DNA of 64,000 nt, from NCBI RefSeq assembly GCF_015773195.1, contig NZ_JADWYK010000006.1, forward strand, positions 186,001 through 250,000. Direction: 5' to 3'. Position 1 is the stretch's first letter; every line of letters begins with the position of its first letter. The position numbers and the translations under genes are program-made. The notes beneath the pieces were generated by a model. It did not search any database, was not told where the DNA came from, and saw nothing but the letters and a program-made list of their open reading frames with translations. Origin of the DNA: Hymenobacter guriensis (GTDB lineage: Bacteria > Bacteroidota > Bacteroidia > Cytophagales > Hymenobacteraceae). Positions 7,383 through 17,100 of the stretch are shown in pieces.

Positions 7383-8054
7383 TTAGCTTCGCCACAAAAA
7401 TGGAAACAGCACGTACGACACCGCCCCTACAATCAGGTTCAGGGCCAACAGCGTGAGCACCGAGCTGCGGCTGGCCGACCACTCCAGCCCATCCAGAGCG
7501 TTTTTGGATATTTTGATGAGCATGAGCAGCATCGGAATCATAATTGGAAAGCCCAGCACGGCCATAAGCGTATGGCTGTTGGTGGCCTTGGCCGCAATGC
7601 CCGATACCAGCGTGAGCGTGGAGGCAAACCCCACCGCGCCCAGCAGCACCGTACCCACAAACAGGGGCACATCCTGCACCGGGTTGCCGAGCACCAGCGC
7701 ATAGGCCCCGAAGGCTACCGTGGCCAGCACCAGCAGCAGCAACGCGTTGTACCCGATTTTGGCCAGAATCACGGCCTGGGGCTGTACCAACGCGTAGTAA
7801 TACAGCTGCCGACCCCGGCTTTCCTGCAGAAACCCTTTGGCTACGGCATTCACGGCCGTGAACAGCAGAATAATCCAGAACAGCGCATTCCAGGCGGGCA
7901 CGGGCAGCTGGCCGCCGCGCAGGGCAAAGCTCAGGTAGCACACAAACACCGTGCTGCCCACGTAGAGCAGCATTCCGCTCAGGGCCGCGCGCTGCCGCCA
8001 TTCCAAACGGAAGTCCTTCTGCATCAAATACCAAATCTGGCTCAGGAGCGGCAC
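7383..8054 (-). CDS. ccmB: Heme exporter membrane subunit CcmB
   Basis: A 223-residue protein with six predicted membrane helices. It is the permease subunit that works with ATPase CcmA in releasing holo-CcmE. Recognisable family features are the N-terminal LMQKDFRLEWRQ cytoplasmic helix, the FLQESRGRQLYYY segment, and a glycine-rich third helix. It is the first gene of the operon and has a -7 box upstream (8080-8088). No ccmA lies next to it, so the ATPase must be encoded elsewhere. Confidence 0.93.
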   Translation of the reverse strand: MPLLSQIWYLMQKDFRLEWRQRAALSGMLLYVGSTVFVCYLSFALRGGQLPVPAWNALFWIILLFTAVNAVAKGFLQESRGRQLYYYALVQPQAVILAKIGYNALLLLVLATVAFGAYALVLGNPVQDVPLFVGTVLLGAVGFASTLTLVSGIAAKATNSHTLMAVLGFPIMIPMLLMLIKISKNALDGLEWSASRSSVLTLLALNLIVGAVSYVLFPFLWRS

Positions 8055-8079
8055 GGCAACAGGGGTGGTGAACAGGACC

Positions 8080-8110
8080 GCAAAGATACTACACGATTGG
8101 TTAGGGGTAA
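8080..8110 (-). promoter_or_regulatory. Promoter of the ccmBCDEF operon
   Basis: Minus-strand TATCTTTGC at 8080-8088 fully matches TAnnTTTG. A TTA rather than TTG lies 19 nt upstream (about 8108-8110). The box is about 26 nt before the ccmB ATG. Confidence 0.6.
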
Positions 8111-8155
8111 TCAGCTGGGCTCAAGATGTTCTTGCAAGGCAGGTAAGCACCAGTT

Positions 8156-8190
8156 AAAAAGCCCCGCCAGCAACTGCTGACGGGGCTTTC
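8156..8190 (-). terminator. Terminator after the TolB-like gene
   Basis: On the minus strand, GAAAGCCCCGTCAGCA pairs with TGCTGGCGGGGCTTTT (one G-T pair) and ends in a T run. It is 35 bp beyond the stop at 8225. Confidence 0.88.
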
Positions 8191-8224
8191 TGGGGTAACA
8201 GCACGCAGGCCGGAGTTGCCTGGC

Positions 8225-11200
8225 CTAAAAGTCGTAGCCGAGCGTGAAGTAGAACTTTGGGCCGGTTTGTTCCTCGTCTTCCTGGCCCCAGGCTACGTCG
8301 AGTTTGCCATAGAAGCCCAGCAGGGTGGTCCGGGCACCCAGGCCGTAGCCCAACAGCAGCGGATTGCGGAAGTCGATAACGGTGGCGGAAAAGGCATTCC
8401 CGTTGCCCAGCACCTCGCGCGTGTTGTAGGAGTTGTTTTCGTTGAAGGGGCTGGAACCGGCATAGGCCGAGCCGGCATCGGCAAAGGCCGTGAGCTGCAG
8501 ATTACGGAAGAAACCCGACTCGATAGGCTTGCGGGAGAAATACTGGATGATAGGCACCCGCAGTTCGGAGTTGAAGAGCACGTACTTGGGCCCCGTGCGG
8601 GCATTGTAGTTGAAGCCGCGCAGGTTGGTCACAAACTCCTGGTAGAACACATTGGCCGGATGTCCCTGAAACAGGGCATCCTCGTCGCCATCATAGCTTT
8701 TATTGAGCCAGTTGTCCATGCCGCCCAGGCGAAAGGTCTTGGTGGCATTGCCAAAGAAGTGGCCGTAGCTGGCACGGTTGGCCCAAATGATCTGCCGATG
8801 GATTTTTTGGTAGTGCCGCAGATCCACGAAGAACTTGCCAAAGCTCTGCTGCTCGTCGCGCATAGCGTGTAGCATCTGGGCTCCGGCCTTCATGCGGGTG
8901 CCTTCCAGCATATTCACGCCGGTGGCAATAGCGTTGTCGAACACCAGCTCGGCACTCCCGCCCACAAAGTTTTCCACCAGGTCCTTTTCGCTGAAATCGG
9001 CCAAGCGGGAGCGGCGCACGTTCACATAACGGCCTGCCATACGCACGTTCAGGTTATGCGTGAGCGGATACGCAATGCGGGGAGCTACTTCGTGGCGCGT
9101 CAGCCGGTCGGTGTTAAAGTCGAAGTCCAGACTATAGGACTGCTTCTGGTAGCTGATGCCCCAGTCGTAGCGGTGGCGCAGGTTACTGTACTCGGCGAAA
9201 ATGTTGCTGGTGCGGAAGTCCGTAAGCGCGAAAATACCGGCCCGGAAGCGGTGGTCTTCCATCAGATCCGACAGATTGGCCTGCCCAATGATGCCAAAGC
9301 CCAGCAGCGGATCCACGTACAGCGACGATACTACGTTGTCGATGCTGAACTGCTTGCCGTAACGGAAGGGGCCAGCCAGCGCAATACCGTCAGCGGCCGA
9401 AGCGGTAGCAGTGGTGCGGGCTGCTGTCCGGCGTTGCGTGCGGGCGGGCGGCGTATCTTCCTCATACTGATAATCACCAACCTTTTTCTGGCCGCCGGTG
9501 GTAGCCGTCTGGCCGGCGCGGGTTGTATCGGGCGCTACGGGGGCGGGGCGCTTGGGCGCCGGAGCCGGCTTCGAGCGTTCTTCCAGCGTTTCCTGACGGG
9601 CCGTTTTGGCTAGCCGCAAGCCTTCGGGCAGTGGGTATGAGGCGTAACCATACACGTAGTCGCGAGCTTCGTCGGCGGCTATAAAGTCCAGAGCGCCGGT
9701 GGCGGCGCTGTAGTCGTAGCTGCGGATGTTGGGCAGAAAGCTGCTGACGGGCGCGTACTGGCGCGTCGACAGATTGTAGCGGTACAGGCTGCGCACCCCG
9801 CTTTCCTCGCTCAAGAAAACCAGCTCTGTGTCGGATATGGGCCGGGGTGCCGACTCGTTGGAAATTGTGCTGACCAGCTGCTCCACCGGCTGGACGCGGC
9901 CATCAAGGTGATACAGGAACAGGTCGTAGTTGTTGACGACGTTGGCAAAGTTGTTTTTCACGGTGCCGGTGGTATCGAGCCAGCGGTTGGAGCTGAACAC
10001 GATGCCCTGGCCGCCCGGCAGAAAGGCTGGCTGCACGTCGTCAAACAAATCATTGGTGAGACGCTCGGGCGTGCGGCTGCCGCTGCGTAGCAGATACAAA
10101 TCGTTCTGCCCGTTGGCGGCCCCACTGAACACCAACGACTTGCCATCGGGGGAATAATGAAGGCCCATTACCTGCGTGAAGCCGCTGAACAGAGCCGTGT
10201 TGCCCTGGCGCCCGAATGGCAGCGCTTCTACCAGGCGGGAAAAGATGCCGCCCGCCCCGCGGTTGGTGGGCCGCAGCCGCAGATTGAGCTTGCCTTTGTT
10301 GGTTTCTACCACGGCCAGCTGCTCGTTGCTGCGCCAGGTGAGCACCGGCAGCCGAAAATCCACCTGCTGGTCGGGGGTTTTGTAGCCGCCCCGGTAGATG
10401 GTGTGCCGCCCGCTGCCATCGGTGTTGCCCACTACCACGCGGTAGCGTCCCCGGTCGTTGGTGACGTAGGCCATTTCCTTGCCGCTGGGGCTCAGAGCCA
10501 TCTGCGAGTACTTGGCCCCGCGCCGGTTGCGCTTCACCAGCTGGTTTTTGTCGTCGATGACGGCGAAGGGCGTTTCGGGCTGGGCGTTGAGTTGGCGGTA
10601 GTACGTCAGCCAGTCTTTGAGGAAGGTTTTATAGGGCACGTTCAGCGAGGAGCTGATGCCGGTTTCCACGTCGCGGGTGATGCGCGTCAGGTTCAGGATG
10701 TTCTGGATGCTGGTGTAGCCGTAGCGCTCCGCTATGTAGTTCCACACGCTCTGGCCGGCCAGCTCCTGGTTGCGGGCGAAAAACGCGGGGGCGCGGTTGC
10801 CTTCAATCTCCTGGGTGAGGTTGCGCATGTACTCGTCCATCTCCACGCTCCAGCCCTCGGCCGTATAGGCCGCCGCTCCGCTCACAAACCAGTCGGGCAG
10901 CTGCAGCAGGTAGTTGCTCTGGATAACTTCCTTCAGGGAGCCGCCATACATCATATCGTGCAGCAGCACGCGCGTAACCTGGTAGCTCACATCGCGCTTG
11001 AGCACGGTTTGCTGTCCCTGGAAGGCAATCTGCACCTTATCCATGCGCAGCAAATCGGTTTCGCCGCCCATCTGGTACTTGTCGGAGTTCAGCCCAACGT
11101 TGCTCTGGCGCAGGTCCGACACCGAGTTGTAGAGCATGATGGTGGTCTTGGAATACGGATAGTACCCCAGCAGCGCCGTAATGCGCTGCAGCTCTTTCTC

Positions 11201-11446
11201 GGCGTACTCGGCCGTGCGGCGGGCCGTAGCTTCCCCGCCCGGGTAGAAGTAAATCGTGAAGTTGGACGTGCTGTAGTAGCTCCAGTCGAACTGCTTGTAC
11301 TGGATGCGTACCCGGCCAAACGGTTCCTGGGACGTTTGGGACCGGCCCGCATACGGTAAGGCCACCAAAAGCAACAGCACCGCCAGCCACCAGCCGCTTG
11401 CGCGTCGTTCGCAGGTTCCCGGCAGAGAAGTAAATACGTGCATCAT
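8225..11446 (-). CDS. TolB-like envelope protein: degenerate peptidase + PD40 propeller + barrel-like C-terminus
   Basis: A 1073-residue exported protein of the kind annotated in Cytophagales as translocation protein TolB. An N-terminal signal (hydrophobic residues about 19-34) is followed by a gluzincin-like domain (about 45-290). There the zinc motif is replaced: HDMMY (163-167) instead of HExxH and WFVSGAAAY (186-194) instead of the WFxEGxAEY form, so it should be inactive. WD40-like PD40 blades follow (SPSGKEMAYVTN, YSPDGKSLVFSG). After a Pro/Thr/Arg-rich linker the last 370 residues look like an outer-membrane beta-barrel ending in aromatic FTLGYDF. Monocistronic, with its own terminator. 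Confidence 0.75.
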   Translation of the reverse strand: MMHVFTSLPGTCERRASGWWLAVLLLLVALPYAGRSQTSQEPFGRVRIQYKQFDWSYYSTSNFTIYFYPGGEATARRTAEYAEKELQRITALLGYYPYSKTTIMLYNSVSDLRQSNVGLNSDKYQMGGETDLLRMDKVQIAFQGQQTVLKRDVSYQVTRVLLHDMMYGGSLKEVIQSNYLLQLPDWFVSGAAAYTAEGWSVEMDEYMRNLTQEIEGNRAPAFFARNQELAGQSVWNYIAERYGYTSIQNILNLTRITRDVETGISSSLNVPYKTFLKDWLTYYRQLNAQPETPFAVIDDKNQLVKRNRRGAKYSQMALSPSGKEMAYVTNDRGRYRVVVGNTDGSGRHTIYRGGYKTPDQQVDFRLPVLTWRSNEQLAVVETNKGKLNLRLRPTNRGAGGIFSRLVEALPFGRQGNTALFSGFTQVMGLHYSPDGKSLVFSGAANGQNDLYLLRSGSRTPERLTNDLFDDVQPAFLPGGQGIVFSSNRWLDTTGTVKNNFANVVNNYDLFLYHLDGRVQPVEQLVSTISNESAPRPISDTELVFLSEESGVRSLYRYNLSTRQYAPVSSFLPNIRSYDYSAATGALDFIAADEARDYVYGYASYPLPEGLRLAKTARQETLEERSKPAPAPKRPAPVAPDTTRAGQTATTGGQKKVGDYQYEEDTPPARTQRRTAARTTATASAADGIALAGPFRYGKQFSIDNVVSSLYVDPLLGFGIIGQANLSDLMEDHRFRAGIFALTDFRTSNIFAEYSNLRHRYDWGISYQKQSYSLDFDFNTDRLTRHEVAPRIAYPLTHNLNVRMAGRYVNVRRSRLADFSEKDLVENFVGGSAELVFDNAIATGVNMLEGTRMKAGAQMLHAMRDEQQSFGKFFVDLRHYQKIHRQIIWANRASYGHFFGNATKTFRLGGMDNWLNKSYDGDEDALFQGHPANVFYQEFVTNLRGFNYNARTGPKYVLFNSELRVPIIQYFSRKPIESGFFRNLQLTAFADAGSAYAGSSPFNENNSYNTREVLGNGNAFSATVIDFRNPLLLGYGLGARTTLLGFYGKLDVAWGQEDEEQTGPKFYFTLGYDF

Positions 11447-11467
11447 TAAGCCAGAAGGAAAAATAAA

Positions 11468-12562
11468 TCAGGAAGAAACCGCTGTGGCCGGAGCTACTGC
11501 TGGATACAACGAAAAATAGCGCCGGATATTGACTTCAGCCCACAACTCTGCCGTGCCTTCCAGCACATCAGCGAAGTGACCGGCCAGCCGGGGCGCCATC
11601 AGCACACCCTTCGAGCCAAAGCCGTTGCATATACTCAAGGAAGGCAACGCCGGATGCGTGCCCAGTAAAGGTTTCCGGTCGCGCGTGGCGGGGCGCACTG
11701 CGGCCCACTGCTGCACTACCGTAAAAGGCAAATCGGTGATATCCGCCAGGCGCTGGCTGAGCTCAGCTAATGCCTCGGCGGTGGTGCCCGTCGCAAAGGG
11801 CGGCCAGCGGTAGGTGGCACCCACGCGGAAGCGCCCGTTGCCGAGCGGCACTACGTACGCGCCTTTGTTAAGCACTTCGGTTTCGGCCAGGCCGGGACAT
11901 TCTACGTCCAGCACCTCGCCCTGGTTGGGCGTGAGCGGCAGCCAGTTAAACCACGGATTATGCCGGGCTGCCGCGCCCTCACAGAACACCACGTGGGCGG
12001 CGAGTACGGAGTCGCCATAGGTTACACCGGCTGGGCCGATAACAAGCAGCCCGGGGTCAAAAGTTTCTTGTCGCAGCCATCCTTCGCGCAGGCCGGCAGC
12101 CGTCTGGGCCGCCAGCAGCTCGCGCACCCGCAGGTAGCCGCCCGCAATCAGCATACCGCCAAACGTCTGCCGCACCCCGGCCAGCGGTGGCAGCTCCGGG
12201 CTGATTTCGGCTACAAAGTCCTGCCAGGGTCGGTCGGCGCTCCGGGCCATGGCATCGTTCTGGTCTGCTACCGACGAAAACAGCTTGCGGATAGGTAGCA
12301 GGCGCAGGAATTCCTGCCCCAGATCCTGCTCCTGCTGCCGGTAGTACGCCACGGCGGCGGGCAGAAGTTCGGCCATGCGCCAGCCCAGCGCCAGCCGCTT
12401 GCCGGCCACCGGGTTCAGCAGGCCGGCCGCCACCGAGGAGGCTGTATCCGGCAGGCCAGGGTCGAGGACGAGCACGCGCCGGCCGCGCTGGCGCAGCACG
12501 GCAGCCAGCGTGGCCCCGGCCAGGCCGTGGCCCACGAGCAGATAATCGACGGACTGTGTCAT
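11468..12562 (-). CDS. FAD-dependent oxidoreductase (DAO family)
   Basis: A 364-residue flavoprotein of the D-amino-acid oxidase / glycine oxidase fold. The N-terminal dinucleotide motif is LLVGHGLAGATLAAVL (about residues 8-23), followed by the beta-strand end VLVLDPG. C-terminal VGATYRW and NGFGSKGVLMAPRLA are typical FAD-contact regions of DAO proteins. Substrate is unknown. ATG 12562 is used; a longer frame to 12691 would run through the divergent promoter region. TACCTTGG lies 5 nt upstream of the ATG, suggesting a leaderless mRNA. Confidence 0.82.
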   Translation of the reverse strand: MTQSVDYLLVGHGLAGATLAAVLRQRGRRVLVLDPGLPDTASSVAAGLLNPVAGKRLALGWRMAELLPAAVAYYRQQEQDLGQEFLRLLPIRKLFSSVADQNDAMARSADRPWQDFVAEISPELPPLAGVRQTFGGMLIAGGYLRVRELLAAQTAAGLREGWLRQETFDPGLLVIGPAGVTYGDSVLAAHVVFCEGAAARHNPWFNWLPLTPNQGEVLDVECPGLAETEVLNKGAYVVPLGNGRFRVGATYRWPPFATGTTAEALAELSQRLADITDLPFTVVQQWAAVRPATRDRKPLLGTHPALPSLSICNGFGSKGVLMAPRLAGHFADVLEGTAELWAEVNIRRYFSLYPAVAPATAVSS

Positions 12563-12596
12563 GGCGGCCAAGGTACACAAGTACAACTCGAATGCG

Positions 12597-12605
12597 TACC
12601 TTTCC
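12597..12605 (+). promoter_or_regulatory. -7 promoter box for the MBL hydrolase-pssA pair
   Basis: TACCTTTCC matches TAnnTTT with C for the final G. It lies about 43 nt before ATG 12648, in the 85-bp gap to the divergent FAD oxidoreductase. No clear -33 TTG. Confidence 0.45.
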
Positions 12606-12647
12606 TCGCCTTTCGGCCCCGGTTGCGGGCCGTTTTTATTTCTGTTT

Positions 12648-13283
12648 ATGCTTGTTTCCGGCTTTACTTTCAACGCCTTTTCCGAAAACACTTACCTGCT
12701 ACACGATGCCACCAAGGAATGCGTGGTGGTAGACCCCGGCTGCTATTCCCGCGCCGAGCAGCAGGCCCTGCAGGAGTTTATTGCAGCCGAGCAGCTGCGG
12801 GTAGTGTTGCTGGTGAACACCCACGCCCACATCGACCACGTGCTGGGCAACCAATTCATTCTGGAGACTTACAAGGTGCCGTTTCTGCTGCACGAAGCCG
12901 ACGTAGCCACGCTGCGGGCCGTGCAGACCTACGCGCCCTCCTACGGCTTTGCGCAGTACCAGCCTGCCGAGCCCACAGGCACCCTGGCCGCCGGCGAGCC
13001 GGTGCGCTTCGGCAACACAGAGCTGGAAGTGCGCTTTGCGCCGGGTCACGCCCCGGGCCACGTGGTGTTTTACCACGCGCCTTCCCAGGTGGTTATCGGG
13101 GGCGACGTGCTGTTCCGGGGCAGCATCGGCCGCACCGATCTGCCCGGCGGCGACTACGCCACGCTCATCCAGAGCATCAAAACCGAGCTACTTTCCCTGC
13201 CCGACGAGGTAACCGTGTATCCCGGCCACGGCCCGGCCACCACCATCGGCGCCGAGCGTGCTTCCAATCCGTTTCTGCAATAA
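12648..13283 (+). CDS. MBL-fold metallo-hydrolase (glyoxalase II-like)
   Basis: A 211-residue cytoplasmic metallo-beta-lactamase-fold hydrolase. The metal motif THAHIDH (H59, H61, D63, H64) is complete, followed by PGHAPGH, the bridging aspartate in GGDVLF and the last histidine in YPGHG. The compact size without the glyoxalase II C-terminal domain fits the YcbL/GloB2-like group, which hydrolyse thioesters such as S-lactoylglutathione analogues; the substrate here is unknown. ATG 12648 is chosen since homologues start close to the FTFNAFSENTYLL strand. pssA begins 3 bp after its stop. Confidence 0.88.
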   Translation: MLVSGFTFNAFSENTYLLHDATKECVVVDPGCYSRAEQQALQEFIAAEQLRVVLLVNTHAHIDHVLGNQFILETYKVPFLLHEADVATLRAVQTYAPSYGFAQYQPAEPTGTLAAGEPVRFGNTELEVRFAPGHAPGHVVFYHAPSQVVIGGDVLFRGSIGRTDLPGGDYATLIQSIKTELLSLPDEVTVYPGHGPATTIGAERASNPFLQ

Positions 13284-13286
13284 TAT

Positions 13287-14030
13287 ATGGCTATCCGAAA
13301 GCATCTGCCCAACGCCCTGACCTGCCTGAACCTGCTGTGCGGCTGTGTGGCCCTGACCCTGATTCTGGCCTACGACGCCCGGCCAGAGTACGTTTCCTCT
13401 TCTGAGCAGCAATGGCAACCGCTGGTGCAGGCAGCATATTTCATTGGGCTGGCAGCAGTGGCCGACTTCTTCGATGGGTTTGTGGCCCGGGCCCTGCACG
13501 TTTCGTCGCCTATCGGCAAAGACCTTGACTCGCTGGCGGATATGGTCTCGTTTGGAGTGGTGCCCGGCGCGGTGCTGTTCAAGCTGCTGCAGTACGCGCT
13601 ACCCGCTAGCCTGCCGGCGTGGCTGGCGTATCTGGCATTCATTGTCAGCATCTTCTCGGCCCTGCGCCTGGCCAAGTTCAACAACGACACCCGCCAGACT
13701 AACTCCTTCATTGGGCTGCCCACGCCGGCCAATACGCTGCTGGTGGTTTCGCTGCCGCTGATTCTGCTGAACGACCGGTTTGGCCTGCAGACCTACCTGC
13801 TCAGCCCCTGGGTGCTGCTGGGCCTCACGGTGCTGCTGTCTTACCTGCTGGTGGCCGAAATTCCGCTGTTTGCGCTCAAGTTCAAGAACTTCGGCTGGCA
13901 GGACAATTCCCTGCGGTTTATTTTCGTGCTGCTGTCAGTAGGGCTGCTGCTGGTGCTGGGTGCTACGGCCGTGCCGCTTATCGTGCTGCTGTACGTGCTG
14001 CTGTCGGTGCTGAAACCTAAGTACGTGTAG
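13287..14030 (+). CDS. pssA: CDP-diacylglycerol--serine O-phosphatidyltransferase
   Basis: A 247-residue inner-membrane enzyme that makes phosphatidylserine, the precursor of phosphatidylethanolamine. The CDP-alcohol phosphatidyltransferase signature is intact: DGFVAR, then G and two spaced aspartates in SPIGKDLDSLADMVSF (DG-x2-AR-x8-G-x3-D-x3-D). The N-terminal NALTCLNLLCG and about eight hydrophobic helices match PssA of Gram-positive/Bacteroidota type II. It follows the MBL hydrolase with a 3-bp gap, so the two are probably co-transcribed. Confidence 0.93.
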   Translation: MAIRKHLPNALTCLNLLCGCVALTLILAYDARPEYVSSSEQQWQPLVQAAYFIGLAAVADFFDGFVARALHVSSPIGKDLDSLADMVSFGVVPGAVLFKLLQYALPASLPAWLAYLAFIVSIFSALRLAKFNNDTRQTNSFIGLPTPANTLLVVSLPLILLNDRFGLQTYLLSPWVLLGLTVLLSYLLVAEIPLFALKFKNFGWQDNSLRFIFVLLSVGLLLVLGATAVPLIVLLYVLLSVLKPKYV

Positions 14031-14149
14031 CGGCACAATAGTTTGGCAACTGATTCGTTGACACTTCCGGCCGGTGGTGAACCTCGCACCCGCCCGGCTT
14101 GTTGCAAGCCTATTGTCAATCCAGCAGCTGATTTATTGAGAAACGATTT

Positions 14150-17100
14150 ATGCGCTTTCGGTTTTTAGGATTGCTGCTGAGCTTTTTGTGCGCCAGCCTG
14201 CATGTGCGGGCGCAACAGGCTGGCGCTATGGTCAGCCAGCACACGCTGCACTGGAAAGGCTACCAAACCATAGAGCTGCCCAACGGCCGCAAGCAGCTGG
14301 TACCGGCTTTGCTGGAAGGAGGCTTTTTGCCCGGTCAGCTCGTGCCTTTCTACCAGTTCTCGGTGAAGGGCGCCGTGGCGCAAGGCGAGTTGCTGAACGC
14401 CGTGTACGAGCCCTTATCGGCAGCCGATGCGCGCCTGCTGACCAAGGCTACCGTGGTGGCCACGCCGGAAATCCGGCAGGTGACGGGCACAGCCAGCCGC
14501 CAGCAGCTCACCACCGTTACACTTACACCGCTGCGGCGTTCCGGCAGCGGCCAGCTCGAAAAGCTCGTTTCCTTCACGTATTCCTATACGCTGGGCCGCA
14601 GCCTGCAGACCCGCGCAGCCCGCACGGCCCACGTCTACGCAGCCAACTCCGTGCTCAACCAGGGCCAGTGGTTCAAGATTGGCGTACCGGAAAGCGGCAT
14701 GTACAAGCTCGATAAAGCCACATTAAGCAAGCTGGGCCTGGATGTGCAGAGCCTGGACCCGCGCCGCCTTCAGCTCTACGGCAACGCCACCGGCCAGTTG
14801 CCCCAACTCAACAGCGCGCCCCGCCCCGACGACCTCGTGGAAAACGCCATCTACGTGTCGGGCAACGGTGATGGGAGTCTGAGTGATGATGAGTACGTGC
14901 TATTTTACGCCCGGGGCCCGCACACCTGGGAAGCTGGCACGGCTACGCGGCCTTTCCGCCACCTCTACCACAGCTACACCGATACCGCCTACTACTTTCT
15001 GACGGTGGGCACCACCGCCGGCCGCCGCGTGGCCCCGGCCGCCGCGCCCACCGCCGCGCCCACGGCCACCATCACGTCCTATCTCGACCGGCAGTTCCAC
15101 GAAATCGACCTGTACAACCTGCTCAAATCGGGGCGGCAGTGGCTGGGCGAGGCATTTTCGGGCGGCGACCAGCAGGAATTCACCTTTTCCGGGCCCGACG
15201 TAGTAGCCGGCTCCACGGTGCGCGTTACCAGCCTCACGGCGGCCGCCTCCTCTACTTATACTTCTTTCGGACTGGCGCTTAATGGGCAGTCTGTTGGCAC
15301 GCAGTCTATCAGCCCACGGAGCGGGGGAGACTTCCCCGAAGTTGCCAATCAGACTCTGTCGACTTTCGCGACAACGGCCAGCGGGGCCGAGTTGAAGGTG
15401 CGGCTGGCTTACAACTCCAGCGGCGACATCACGGCCAAGGGCTACCTCGACTACCTGGAAGTGGTGGCCGAACGTCAGCTCCGGCTGGATGGGGCCGTGC
15501 GCGAGTTCCGCTCCCGCACCAACGTAGCCCCAGGTGCCGTCAGTGAGTTTGTGCTGGAAAACGCCGCCGATGCTACCGTGTGGGACGTAACCAACCCGCG
15601 CCGGCCCGCCCAGCGCCAGCTCACGAATGGCCGCTTCCCGGCGCCTACTGACTCGGTGCGCGAGTACGTGGCTTTCCGGGGCAGCTCGTTTCCCGCGCCG
15701 CGCCTGTTTGGGAAAGTCGCCAACCAGAACCTGCACGCCCTGAGCCAGGGAAATCAGCTGGATCTGGTTATCGTGACGCACCCGCTGTTTCTGGCCGAAG
15801 CCGAGCGCCTGGCCCAGCACCGCCGCACCCACGACAAGCTCCAGGCCCAGGTAGTGACGACCACGCAGGTCTACAACGAGTTCAGCTCCGGAGGGCAGGA
15901 TATTTCGGCTATCCGCGACTTCATGAAGATGGTGTACGAAGCCGACCAGCGCACCAGCAGCACGTCCAAAATCATGCTCCTGCTGTTCGGCGACGCCTCG
16001 TACGACTACAAAGCCGACCCAACCAACGACGTCGATTTTGAGCCCGGCTACTGGAAAAGCCGGCAGGTGAAGGACGCGGCCAATCAGAATTACGTGCCGG
16101 TGTATGAGTCGTACGAATCGTTTAACCCTATCAACAGCTCAACGCTGGTTTCCTTTTCCTCCGACGACTATTTTGGCTTACTGGACGATAACGAAGGCGA
16201 ATGGGCGGAAGGCTCCGGGGGCAATTTTGAGCTGATGGACATTGGTGTGGGCCGCTTGCCAGTGCGGGCCCCCCAGGACCAGCCCCGCTCCACAGCCCAG
16301 GCCCGCTTGGTGGTGGATAAGCTTATTGCTTACGACCAGACTTCCGCGTACGGCAAATGGCGCAACCGGCTCACCTTCGTCAGCGACGACGGGGATAACA
16401 ACCTGCATACGCTCTATTCCGCCGAGCCGCTGGCTGATATGATCCAAAGCACTGAGCCGGCCTACAATATCCATAAGGTATACCTGGATATGTACCCGCA
16501 GCAGGCTGTAGCAGGTGGCCAACGCTCCCCTGCGGCCGAAACGGCCATCGACCAGAGCATCGAGCAAGGCTCCCTTATTGTGAATTACTCGGGGCACGGC
16601 GGGCCGCTAGCCTGGGCCGACGAGCAGATCTTCACGAAAAGCTCCATCGAAAAGCTCCAGAACACCAACCGGCTCACGTTTCTGCTCACCGCTACCTGCG
16701 ACTTCAGCATCTACGACGACCCCAGCATCGTCTCGGCCGGCGAGGTGGCGCTGACGGACATTGCAAGCGGGGCTATTGCCTTGCTGACGACCACCCGCGT
16801 GGTGTACCAGCACAACAACCAGTTTCTGAGCAGCAGCTTCTATAAAGCTGCCTTCCCGCAGGCAGGCCAGCCATTGCCCCGCCTGGGCGATGTAGTTTCC
16901 CAAACGAAAAACACCAGCGTCAGCGGTTCCTACAACCGCAATTTCGCTTTGCTCGGAGACCCTTCCATGCGGCTGGCTTACCCGGAATACGAAACCACGA
17001 TCCGGCAAATCAACCAGAAAGCCGTTTCCCAGGGAACCACTCCGGCTGATACGCTGAAAGCCATGGCTACCGTGGAACTGGCCGGTGACGTGTCGGACCG

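Noticed and set aside
12561..12647. Upstream ATG at 12561 as start of the MBL hydrolase
   Set aside because: It would put the start inside the divergent promoter region and add residues unlike the family. ATG 12648 fits the -7 box at 12597 and the domain start.
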